Source: Pseudomonas sp. URMO17WK12:I2
Lineage (GTDB): Bacteria; Pseudomonadota; Gammaproteobacteria; Pseudomonadales; Pseudomonadaceae
Reading direction: 5' to 3'
Assembly: GCF_003253735.1 (NCBI RefSeq)
Contig: NZ_QKYW01000008.1
Span: 62,001-126,000 of the forward strand
Length of the DNA stretch: 64,000 bases
Positions 56,876 through 64,000 of the stretch are shown here, piece by piece (within the stretch, counting starts at the first letter, position 1; each line of letters starts with the position of its first letter). The notes under the pieces are model-generated. The model was not told where the DNA came from. It saw only the letters and a list, made by a program, of their open reading frames with translations, and ran no database searches. A program made the position numbers and the translations under genes.

Positions 56876-58771
56876 TCAGATCCTGAAGCTGTCGACCAGG
56901 TGCTTGAGGCGCGCGGCCTGCTGTTCCAGATCCGCGCAGGCGCGCAGGGTGGCCTGCAGGTTTTCCACACCTTCCTGGTTGAGGGTGTTGATCTCGGTGA
57001 TGTCCATGTTCAGCGCCTCGATCACCGACGTCTGCTCCTCGGTGGCGGTGGCCACGGACTGATTCATGCCGTCGATCTCACCGATGCGCTGGGTCACGCT
57101 GCCCAGGCGCTCGCCGGCCTGGTTGGCCACCTCCACGCTCTGTTCGCTGCAGCGCTGGCTTTCGGTCATGGTGGTGACCGACTCGCGTGAGCCGATCTGC
57201 AGCTCCTCGATCATCTTGTCGATCTCCTGGGCCGACTCCTGGGTGCGATGAGCCAGGTTGCGCACCTCGTCGGCAACCACCGCGAAGCCTCGCCCGGCTT
57301 CACCGGCACGGGCGGCCTCGATGGCCGCGTTGAGTGCCAGCAGGTTGGTCTGCTGCGAGATGCTCTTGATCACTTCGAGAATCTGCCCGATATCGGCGGT
57401 CTTGCCGGCGAGCATTTCGATCTTGCCGCGGGCATCGACGACCTTGCCCGACAGGTCGGTCATGGCGTTGATCGCCTGCCGCACCACCTTGCCACCGTCC
57501 TCGGCCTGCAGGCGAGCGTCGGAGGCCTGGCTGGAGGCGTCCGCAGCGTTGCGGGCGATTTCCTGGGCGGCGGCGCCGAGTTCGTTGATCGCTGCGGCCA
57601 CGCTGTTGGTGCGACTGGCCTGTTCGTCGGAGTTGACGATGGACGAGTTGGACGCGTTGACCACCAGCTTGGCGACTTCGTTGACCTGAGCGGTCGCCGA
57701 GGACACTTCACGAATGGACGCGTGGATACGTTCGACGAAACGGTTGAACGAGCTGGCCAGAGCGCCGAATTCGTCGTGGGACTGAATGGCCAGGCGCTTG
57801 GTCAGGTCGCCCTCACCGCGGGCGATGTCTTCCATGGCCTTGCCCATGGTGGTCAGTGGCTGCATCAACACACGGATCAGCATGCCGAGCAGGGCGATGA
57901 TCAGCGCCACGGCAATCAGCGTGGCGATGGCGGCCGACAGGCGGAATTCATCCAGCGCTGCGTAGGCCAGGTTCTTGTCGATCGACAGGCCGACGTACCA
58001 CTGCACATCCGGCAAGCCTTTGACCGGCGCGAAGGTCAACAGGCGATCCTGCCCATCCTGGATGACTTCGGTGAGTTTGCTGTCCAGGCCGATGCTGGTA
58101 TTCGGATAGAGGTCGCGCAGGTTCTTCATCACCAGGTCGGCCTGGGGGTGAACCAGCACGGTACCGTCCTTGCTGACCAGGAAGGCATAGCCCAAGTCGC
58201 CCAGGTCGATGGCGTTGATGATCTGCACCAGGGTATCCAGGCTGACGTCGCCGCCGGCCATGCCGAATGGCTTGCCGTCCGTGCCGCGCACCGGGGCGAT
58301 CGGCGAGATCACCAGCGAGTTGGTGATCTGATCGACATAGGGCGCGGTAAGCAGGGTGCGGTTGGCCTGGGCGGTGTCCTTGTACCAGGGCCGGGTGCGT
58401 GGATCGTAGTCAGCGGCCATCTGGGTCGGCGGGCTGGACAGGAAGCGGCCGTCGCCCTGCACACCGACATAGGTGGAAAGGAAGGCGCTCCTGTAGACCG
58501 GCCGGGAAATGACCTCCTGCAGGTTGCCGCCCGCGATGGCCAGCTCCAGGTTCTGGGCGAGACTCTCGACCAGCAGGATGCGCCCGGACAGCCAGCTTTC
58601 GATGTTGCCGGCGGCGGCGTTGCTGGCCTGGCTCAGGTTGCTCTGGAGCGATGCCTGAATGCTGCTACGCTGGCGGCTGTCGTTGTAGAGGCTGAACAAG
58701 GCGAAGGCGACCGTGACCACCAGGGTGGCGGCCAGCAGGATCTTGTGGCTGAACTGCAGGTTTCTCGTCAT
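56876..58771 (-). CDS. Methyl-accepting chemotaxis protein, dCache_1 amino-acid type (PctA-like)
   Basis: 631 residues. Membrane helices lie at about 10-30 and 275-300, with a double-Cache periplasmic domain between. HAMP and signalling domains follow, with the hairpin tip 'NLLALNAAIEAARAGEAGRG'. The amino-acid binding motif is legible: Tyr122, Arg127, Trp129, Tyr130, Tyr145, Asp147 and Asp175 in 'DYDPRTRPWYKD', 'APYVDQ' and 'GGDVS'. These match the PctA/PctB motif of P. aeruginosa, whose genes lie close to purU. The exact ligand spectrum is not deducible. Confidence 0.9.
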   Translation of the reverse strand: MTRNLQFSHKILLAATLVVTVAFALFSLYNDSRQRSSIQASLQSNLSQASNAAAGNIESWLSGRILLVESLAQNLELAIAGGNLQEVISRPVYRSAFLSTYVGVQGDGRFLSSPPTQMAADYDPRTRPWYKDTAQANRTLLTAPYVDQITNSLVISPIAPVRGTDGKPFGMAGGDVSLDTLVQIINAIDLGDLGYAFLVSKDGTVLVHPQADLVMKNLRDLYPNTSIGLDSKLTEVIQDGQDRLLTFAPVKGLPDVQWYVGLSIDKNLAYAALDEFRLSAAIATLIAVALIIALLGMLIRVLMQPLTTMGKAMEDIARGEGDLTKRLAIQSHDEFGALASSFNRFVERIHASIREVSSATAQVNEVAKLVVNASNSSIVNSDEQASRTNSVAAAINELGAAAQEIARNAADASSQASDARLQAEDGGKVVRQAINAMTDLSGKVVDARGKIEMLAGKTADIGQILEVIKSISQQTNLLALNAAIEAARAGEAGRGFAVVADEVRNLAHRTQESAQEIDKMIEELQIGSRESVTTMTESQRCSEQSVEVANQAGERLGSVTQRIGEIDGMNQSVATATEEQTSVIEALNMDITEINTLNQEGVENLQATLRACADLEQQAARLKHLVDSFRI

Positions 58772-58928
58772 GGCATCTTGCGTCCGGTAGTCACTGGAAC
58801 CAGTCTTGTAGGGCGTCGCCAGGTGGCGAGTGGGGCAGGGCAGATGATCGAGCCGAGGCTGAATCGGTCGCGACCTGGCGGGTATGTCGGCAGCAGCTCC
58901 CTAAAGCTTTAATCCAGAGGACGGTGGT

Positions 58929-60413
58929 ATGGCGTTGAATCAGCAATTCGTTCTGGGTGCTGGCAGTGAGGGCGACGCGGTCGGCCAGTCACTGCGTCTG
59001 GCCAACCGCCACGGCCTGATCGCCGGCGCCACGGGAACCGGCAAGACGGTCACCCTGCAGCGCTTGATCGAGAACTTCAGCGATGCCGGCGTGGCGGTGT
59101 TCGCGGCAGACGTGAAGGGTGACTTGTGTGGCCTCGGCGCCGCCGGAGCGCCCCAGGGCAAGGTGGCCGAGCGGATCGCCAGCATGCCCTGGCTGGCGCA
59201 CAGCCCGACCGCCTATCCCGTCACCCTGTGGGACGTGGACGGGCAGAGCGGCCATCCGCTGCGCACCACGCTGAGCGAAATGGGGCCGCTGCTGCTCGGC
59301 GCCCTGCTGGAGCTCACCGACAGCCAGCAGGCGGCGCTTTATGCGGCGTTCAAGGTGGCTGATCGTGAAGGCCTGCTGCTGCTCGACCTCAAGGATCTGC
59401 AAGCACTACTGGCTCACTTGAAGGAACAGCCCGAGGTATTGGGCGCCGATAGCGCGTTGTTCACCAATACCTCCGCCCAGGCGCTGCTAAGGCGCCTGGC
59501 CAGCCTGGAGCAACAGGGCGGCGAGGCGCTGTTCGGTGAGCCGGCGTTGCAGCTCGAAGACATCCTGCAGCCGGATCGCGATGGCCGCGGGCGCATTCAT
59601 CTGCTCGACGCCAGCCGCCTGGTGCACGAGGCGCCCAAGGTCTACGCGACCTTTCTGCTCTGGCTACTGGCCGAGTTGTTCGAGCAACTGCCCGAACGCG
59701 GCGATGCCGACAAACCGCTGCTGGCGTTGTTCTTCGATGAGGCGCACCTGCTGTTCGCCGATACCCCGAAGGCGCTGCAAACGCGCCTGGAGCAGGTGGT
59801 ACGGCTGATTCGTTCCAAAGGGGTCGGGGTGTATTTCGTCACCCAGTCGCCTGGCGATCTGCCGGACGATGTACTGGCCCAGGTCGGCTTGCGCATCCAG
59901 CATGGACTGCGCGCGTTCACTACCCGTGAGCAGAAGGCGCTGCGTGCGGTTGCCGACGGCTTCAGGCCCAATCCGGCATTCGATTGTCTGGCCGTGCTCA
60001 CCGAGCTTGGAATCGGCGAAGCACTGGTCGGTACGCTGGAAGACAAGGGTACGCCGGCCATGGTGCAGCGCGTTGCCATTGCCCCGCCACAGTCGCGTAT
60101 CGGGCCGTTGTCCGAAGCGGATCGCGCTGGGCTGATCCGCCAATCGCCACTGGCAGGCCGTTATGACAAACCTTTCGATCGGGAATCGGCCTACGAGATT
60201 CTCACTGCGCGCGCCACCCAGGCGAGCGAGCAGGTGCAAGCCGGCAAACAGCCGCCCTCTACCGCCAGCGTGGCGGGCGAATTTCTCGGTGGTTTGGCTA
60301 CCCAGGCCGTGAAAAGCGCCATGCGCCAGGTTGCCAATCAACTGGGTCGGCAACTGGTTCGCGGCGTGCTGGGATCTTTATTGGGCGGCAAGTCTACATC
60401 CAGAAAACGCTAA
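58929..60413 (+). CDS. HerA/YjgR-type DUF853 ATPase
   Basis: 494 residues: Walker A 'IAGATGTGKTVTLQRLIENF', Walker B 'LALFFDEAHLLFADTPKA', and DUF853 motifs 'VFAADVKGDLCGLGA', 'RSKGVGVYFVTQSPGDLPDD'. A predicted DNA-translocating or nucleoside-triphosphate-dependent pump of unknown substrate. The C-terminus has a Gly/Ser/Arg-rich tail. AGAGGACGG precedes the ATG. No nuclease partner is encoded beside it. Confidence 0.88.
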   Translation: MALNQQFVLGAGSEGDAVGQSLRLANRHGLIAGATGTGKTVTLQRLIENFSDAGVAVFAADVKGDLCGLGAAGAPQGKVAERIASMPWLAHSPTAYPVTLWDVDGQSGHPLRTTLSEMGPLLLGALLELTDSQQAALYAAFKVADREGLLLLDLKDLQALLAHLKEQPEVLGADSALFTNTSAQALLRRLASLEQQGGEALFGEPALQLEDILQPDRDGRGRIHLLDASRLVHEAPKVYATFLLWLLAELFEQLPERGDADKPLLALFFDEAHLLFADTPKALQTRLEQVVRLIRSKGVGVYFVTQSPGDLPDDVLAQVGLRIQHGLRAFTTREQKALRAVADGFRPNPAFDCLAVLTELGIGEALVGTLEDKGTPAMVQRVAIAPPQSRIGPLSEADRAGLIRQSPLAGRYDKPFDRESAYEILTARATQASEQVQAGKQPPSTASVAGEFLGGLATQAVKSAMRQVANQLGRQLVRGVLGSLLGGKSTSRKR

Positions 60414-60434
60414 GCCCGGCGGTGCCGGGTGCGG

Positions 60435-60665
60435 TCAGGCGCTTTCGGCTCTGGCTTCGGCTTTGCTGGACAGATCTTTTTCCATCTTTTCGATTTCTTT
60501 ATCGAAGGCCTGATCGAGCAGGCTGGCTTTTTTACGCCAAGGCTTGCGTTCCGGATCCGGTTGGGCGGCGTATGTGATCACTTCACCGCCGTATACATCC
60601 TTGTAACGCTGCGCCTGGCGCTCGAGTTCGGCGCGCAGTTCGTCTTTCGTCACGATAGTATCCAT
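60435..60665 (-). CDS. Small charged protein of unknown function
   Basis: 76 residues, strongly charged and helical: 'MDTIVTKDELRAELERQAQR', 'GGEVITYAAQPDPERKPW', 'EIEKMEKDLSSKAEARAES'. No family is recognised. Start at 60665; the longer frame to 60773 has no ribosome-binding site or similarity. It is convergent with the HerA-like gene. Confidence 0.6.
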   Translation of the reverse strand: MDTIVTKDELRAELERQAQRYKDVYGGEVITYAAQPDPERKPWRKKASLLDQAFDKEIEKMEKDLSSKAEARAESA

Positions 60666-60860
60666 AGTTTCTGATAGAGAAGTGGACGACAACGTAAGAC
60701 CGGGCGGTCTTACTGGTACGGTCGCCACATCTTTTTGAAGCACATGCCCATTGTATAGTTCAGTTATTCGCAAGTGCGGCTGAACAGGGGCAGGTGGATG
60801 ATTATCACCAGCCGCCGCATAAAGTCCAGCGTGGCTGCCTATCAGTGCCAGTGAGCGGTA

Positions 60861-61730
60861 TCAGCGCAAAGGTTGATAATGCAGATTTAGCGTCAGGCTG
60901 TGGCTCTGATTCTTGTGCAGTAATACCAGGCCGGGTTTGCCAGGCTGGTGGTGAGCGTCGACTGCGTGGCTCACGGGTTCAAAGCAGAAGAACGGTTTGC
61001 CCTCAGGACAGAACAGCAGGTAAATGGCTTGCTCACTGCTGATATCCAGGCTGTAGCCGGCCTCGGACTCGACGATGCGTGCCTGGCCGTCCCAACCGAT
61101 AAAGGCGTTGTCGGTATGCACCCTTGGTAGCGCTTGTTGGTGCTGAAAGTCCCAGTGCGCGGGAAGCTCGCTCAGTTGCGTGGGCAAGCTGTTCTCATCG
61201 CATTGCCAGACCTTCTCGGCGCGGGCTTGCAGCTTCGTATGAGCGGTACGCGGGAAGTACGGGTGCAGGCCCAGGCCATGCCACATCGGTGCGTCCGCGC
61301 GATGAGTGACCTGCAGGCGAACGCTCAGCAGGCCATCCGTGAGTTCGAAATGCTGCTCGGCGGTGTAGGCGAATGGAACCTGGCTTTCGAGACGCAGCAA
61401 TGCCGAGCTTGCGCTGTGTTCGACCACTTGCCAGGGCTGTTGCCAGGCGCTGCCGTGAATCGGCAGTGGCGAATTATCGGTATTGGCGGTCAGGGCCAGC
61501 CAGCCTTCGGGGTTGTCGAAACCGCCCTCGGTGATGCGGTTCGACCAGGGCGCCAGCGGATAGCAGCCGAGCCGGCGCGGCGTACCGGCCTGAAGTGCCT
61601 GCTCGTCGGCAGGGCGCAACAGCGGCTGGCCAGTGGCGACGGCTGTCCAGTTGGCGATGGCGCCGCCAACGCCCGGTGCCAGGGTAAGCTGGGTAATACC
61701 GTCGTGCAGGTGTAGAGTGTCATACGACAT
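60861..61730 (-). CDS. Aldose 1-epimerase family protein
   Basis: 289 residues of the galactose-mutarotase-like beta-sandwich: 'YPLAPWSNRITEGGF', 'LPIHGSAWQQPWQV' with the general-acid His, 'MWHGLGLHPYFPR' and 'FCFEPVSHAVDAHH' with the catalytic Glu. Interconverts alpha and beta aldoses, or binds a related sugar. It is divergent from a FadR-family regulator, suggesting both serve sugar or sugar-acid use with the TRAP transporter beyond 63.7 kb. Confidence 0.86.
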   Translation of the reverse strand: MSYDTLHLHDGITQLTLAPGVGGAIANWTAVATGQPLLRPADEQALQAGTPRRLGCYPLAPWSNRITEGGFDNPEGWLALTANTDNSPLPIHGSAWQQPWQVVEHSASSALLRLESQVPFAYTAEQHFELTDGLLSVRLQVTHRADAPMWHGLGLHPYFPRTAHTKLQARAEKVWQCDENSLPTQLSELPAHWDFQHQQALPRVHTDNAFIGWDGQARIVESEAGYSLDISSEQAIYLLFCPEGKPFFCFEPVSHAVDAHHQPGKPGLVLLHKNQSHSLTLNLHYQPLR

Positions 61731-61786
61731 AAGGCGGTACCTGTGCAGTTATCGAGCCGTCAGGCGGAGATAAATGAAGAACGTGT

Positions 61787-61813
61787 CATCATACAACTCT
61801 CTGAGCTATGATG
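61787..61813. promoter_or_regulatory. Candidate operator, 7-base inverted repeat
   Basis: CATCATA and TATGATG with a 13-base spacer, about 30 bases before the FadR-family gene and about 60 before the aldose epimerase. A fitting position for autoregulation of both divergent genes. Confidence 0.45.
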
Positions 61814-61844
61814 CGCTTTGGCCATCAATACGATAGCGATCTCT

Positions 61845-62600
61845 ATGGAAACTCAGAACACGCAGCCACGCGCGCGGCGCAAACACCGCAGCCTGGCCCA
61901 GGAACTGGTCGCGGAGTTGTCCCAACGCATTCGCGACGGGGTGATCAAGCGTGGTGACAAGTTGCCGACCGAGTCGGCGATCATGGAAGAGCAGGGCGTC
62001 AGCCGTACCGTGGTGCGTGAAGCGCTGTCGCGGCTGCAGGCGTCTGGCCTGGTGGAAACCCGCCACGGTATCGGCACCTTCGTGCTGGATACGCCGAACC
62101 CCGGCGGTTTCCGCATCGACCCGGCGACCATCGTCACCCTGCGTGAAGTGCTGGCCGTACTCGAGCTGCGCATCAGCCTGGAAGTGGAGTCGGCGGGCCT
62201 TGCTGCCCAGCGTCGTACGCCCGAGCAACTGGCCTCCATGCGCCAGGCGCTGGATGCGCTGAACGAGGGCGCTGCCCATGAAAGCGATGCGGTATCCTCC
62301 GATTTCCAGTTTCACCTCCAGATCGCCCATGCCACGGGCAACCGTTATTTCACCGATATCATGAGCCACCTGGGCACCAGCATCATTCCGCGTACCCGGC
62401 TCAATTCGGCGCGTATCGCCCATGACGACCATGCGCACTACATGGCACGCCTGGAGCGTGAGCACGAACAGATCTTCGAGGCCATCGCCCGCCAGGATTC
62501 GGACGCGGCGCGCGCCGCCATGCGCCTGCACCTGACCAACAGCCGCGAACGGCTGCGGCAGGCCCACGAGTCGGCTGAAGTCGCTGCCAAGCAGGCCTGA
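61845..62600 (+). CDS. GntR-family transcriptional regulator, FadR subfamily
   Basis: 251 residues: an N-terminal winged helix 'IKRGDKLPTESAIMEEQGVS' and 'RTVVREALSRLQASGLVETR', and the C-terminal FCD domain ('HLQIAHATGNRYFTDIMSHL', 'EHEQIFEAIARQDSDAARAA') that binds carboxylated metabolites through a metal. Neighbours (epimerase, TRAP transporter, exporter) suggest a sugar acid as effector. A strong terminator follows. The ATG at 61845 is chosen over the TTG 27 bases upstream. Confidence 0.88.
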   Translation: METQNTQPRARRKHRSLAQELVAELSQRIRDGVIKRGDKLPTESAIMEEQGVSRTVVREALSRLQASGLVETRHGIGTFVLDTPNPGGFRIDPATIVTLREVLAVLELRISLEVESAGLAAQRRTPEQLASMRQALDALNEGAAHESDAVSSDFQFHLQIAHATGNRYFTDIMSHLGTSIIPRTRLNSARIAHDDHAHYMARLEREHEQIFEAIARQDSDAARAAMRLHLTNSRERLRQAHESAEVAAKQA

Positions 62601-62619
62601 GACCGGCAGGACCCCCTAG

Positions 62620-62669
62620 GGGCTTGGGTGCTGAAGCTACTTTCGTAGATGAGCACCCAAGCCCTTTTT
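62620..62669 (+). terminator. Terminator of the FadR-family gene
   Basis: GGGCTTGGGTGCT and AGCACCCAAGCCC pair over a 19-base loop and are followed by TTTTT. Confidence 0.9.
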
Positions 62670-62711
62670 CATTACCGCAGGACCGACGCGCAGCTGATCG
62701 TAAATAGATGC

Positions 62712-63623
62712 TCAGGCGTCCTTGCGATAGGTCAGCAACACTATCCCCGCCAGTACGATCGCGCCGCCGATCATCTGCATGCCACTGAGCACCTGATCCA
62801 GCAGCAGCCAGCCGAACAGCAGCGTGGCGATCGGCTCCATGTTCATTACCGGCGCATTCCTGGCCATGTTCAGACGCGGCACGCTCACGAACAACATGCA
62901 GAAAGCGATGCCGTAGAGCAGCACCAGGGCACCCAGGGCCGTCCAGCCGGTGGCGTTGGCTGGCAGGTTCATGCCGCCGGGAATCAGGTCGGCGCTGCCG
63001 GCCAGGGCCATGCTGCTGAACACGATCATCAGGGTCAGCATGCTGCGTACCGAACCGCGCAGGCTCGACAGTTTGTGATCGGTGATCCACAGCGCGCAGG
63101 CGAATACGCAGGCAGCCAGGAACGAGGCACTGACACCGATCATCCATTCAGGACCTGCTGGCTCACTGGCACCCAGGCGAGCTGGCAGATCCAGGGCGAA
63201 CACCAGGCCGAGCAGGATCAACCCCATCAGCATCACCGTACGCCGCGTCGGTGCCGAGCCGCCCAACGCCCAGGTGAGCAGGGCGAGGAGGATCGGGAAG
63301 GTGTTGCCGATCAGCAACGCCAGTGCCACCGGGATACGCGCCACGGCCGAATACAGGCAGATGCTCTGGGTGGCGATCAGCAGGCCCAGCAGCAGCTGCC
63401 AGCGCCAGGTACCCGGCGGCATCTGCAGCGCCTGGCGTTGCCAGAGCACGATGCCGAGCAGCACCAGCATGGTGACGCCGGAGCGACAAAGAATGGCCAG
63501 CAGCAGACCGGTCTCGTTGTCGAAGGCGATGCGTGCGGCAATGTGGTTGCCGGCAAAGGAGCAGGCCAGCAACGCCAGGATCATGACGGCGATGTGGCGG
63601 GGAAACAGGGCAGGGGCATTCAT
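62712..63623 (-). CDS. EamA/DMT-superfamily transporter
   Basis: 303 residues with ten hydrophobic segments in two EamA repeats ('VMILALLACSFAGNHIAARI', 'ALALLIGNTFPILLALLTW', then 'GVSASFLAACVFACALWITD', 'LFGWLLLDQVLSGMQMIGG'). A drug/metabolite-type exporter; substrate unknown. I start at the ATG at 63623 because the first helix begins there; the frame is open to 63710. Confidence 0.85.
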   Translation of the reverse strand: MNAPALFPRHIAVMILALLACSFAGNHIAARIAFDNETGLLLAILCRSGVTMLVLLGIVLWQRQALQMPPGTWRWQLLLGLLIATQSICLYSAVARIPVALALLIGNTFPILLALLTWALGGSAPTRRTVMLMGLILLGLVFALDLPARLGASEPAGPEWMIGVSASFLAACVFACALWITDHKLSSLRGSVRSMLTLMIVFSSMALAGSADLIPGGMNLPANATGWTALGALVLLYGIAFCMLFVSVPRLNMARNAPVMNMEPIATLLFGWLLLDQVLSGMQMIGGAIVLAGIVLLTYRKDA

Positions 63624-63684
63624 AAACAATTTCCGTATCGGGTTAAGCCTTGAGCGCCTGACGGTTTGTACCGTTCTCTCTGCG

Positions 63685-63723
63685 CTAAAAAAACGGCGGG
63701 TCATGCGCAAGCATGACCCGCCG
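63685..63723 (-). terminator. Terminator of the TRAP transporter operon
   Basis: On the minus strand GGCGGGTCATGC and GCATGACCCGCC form a 12-bp stem with a four-base loop and run into TTTTTTT. It lies 15 bases past the TRAP gene stop. Confidence 0.9.
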
Positions 63724-63737
63724 CGGGTGGAGCGGTA

Positions 63738-64000
63738 TCAGAGTACGACGCTAGGCAGCCACAGTGAGATTGCCGGGATGTAGGTCACGGCCATCAGCAC
63801 CATGAACAGGGCTGCGTAGAATGGCAGCAGCGCCTTCACGGTGTTCTCGATGGTCACCTTGCCGATGGCGGCGCCGACGAACAGCACGGCGCCCACTGGC
63901 GGGGTGATCAGGCCGATACCCAGGTTGACCAGCATGATCATGCCGAAATGCACCGGGTCGACTCCGAAGGAGGTCACCACCGGCAGCAGGATCGGGGTCA
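63738..64000 (-). CDS. TRAP transporter large permease (DctM), C-terminal part
   Basis: The frame is open to the window edge. The visible C-terminus reads 'LTPILLPVVTSFGVDPVHFG', 'MIMLVNLGIGLITPPVGAVL' and ends 'IPAISLWLPSVVL', matching the conserved last helices of the 12-helix DctM subunit. It energises sodium-linked uptake of a carboxylated solute together with a binding protein and a small membrane subunit, expected beyond 64 kb. Confidence 0.9.
   Translation of the reverse strand, partial: TPILLPVVTSFGVDPVHFGMIMLVNLGIGLITPPVGAVLFVGAAIGKVTIENTVKALLPFYAALFMVLMAVTYIPAISLWLPSVVL

Overview
The window reads as chromosomal DNA of a Pseudomonas-type gammaproteobacterium. It is GC-rich, and three gene blocks keep a recognisable Pseudomonas order: hemA-prfA-prmC-moeB-murI-pagL through hemH-uraA-upp-hpt; acs-pgi-panC-panB-folK-pcnB-crcZ-cbrB-cbrA; and sbcB-mvaT-purU up to a PctA-like chemoreceptor. 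MvaT, CbrAB/CrcZ and PagL are close to diagnostic of the genus. I cannot assign a species. I see no prophage, integrase, transposase, CRISPR array, rRNA or tRNA.

Layout. 1-7.2 kb: a TPR lipoprotein (cut by the window edge), divergent from the haem/translation-termination/peptidoglycan operon, then the lipid A deacylase pagL. 7.2-14.9 kb: a probable light-responsive cluster. A MerR/LitR-type regulator is translationally coupled to photolyase, a short-chain dehydrogenase and a DUF523/DUF1722 protein, beside a Trp-rich protein and an FAD oxidoreductase. A duplicated TGTACA operator lies in front. 14.9-22.2 kb: ferrochelatase, pyrimidine/purine salvage and a SulP transporter, separated by three copies of a composite intergenic repeat. 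22.2-27.8 kb: DUF2845 pair, AsmA-like DUF748 protein, RNA methyltransferase, MpaB-like oxygenase. 27.9-40.8 kb: acs, pgi, pantothenate genes, folK, pcnB, the sRNA CrcZ, cbrB, cbrA and the 58-residue cbrX-like gene. 41.1-44.5 kb: an ATP-grasp/alpha-E fusion with a transglutaminase. 45.1-52.9 kb: a tightly overlapping DUF58-MoxR-DUF4350-DUF4129-SpoIIM-RDD membrane cluster of unknown function. 53-60.7 kb: exonuclease I, MvaT, formyltetrahydrofolate deformylase, a CBS protein, chemoreceptor, HerA-like ATPase. 60.9-64 kb: aldose epimerase, FadR-family regulator, DMT exporter and the end of a TRAP transporter, probably a sugar or sugar-acid uptake locus.

How the parts work together. CbrA senses, CbrB activates a sigma-54 promoter, and CrcZ sequesters the Hfq/Crc catabolite-repression complex; all three pieces of the switch can be read here. 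The LitR-like regulator, its operators and photolyase form a self-contained photoprotection module. The 41-53 kb stretch carries two widely conserved but poorly understood modules side by side.

The most unusual finding is a family of four intergenic elements (15.96, 18.90, 21.63 and 44.86 kb). Each has one A-type and one B-type terminus, the interiors are mosaics of other repeats, and the ends often lie directly on stop codons. Two of them carry an inverted copy of the same ~220 bp segment around the SulP gene.
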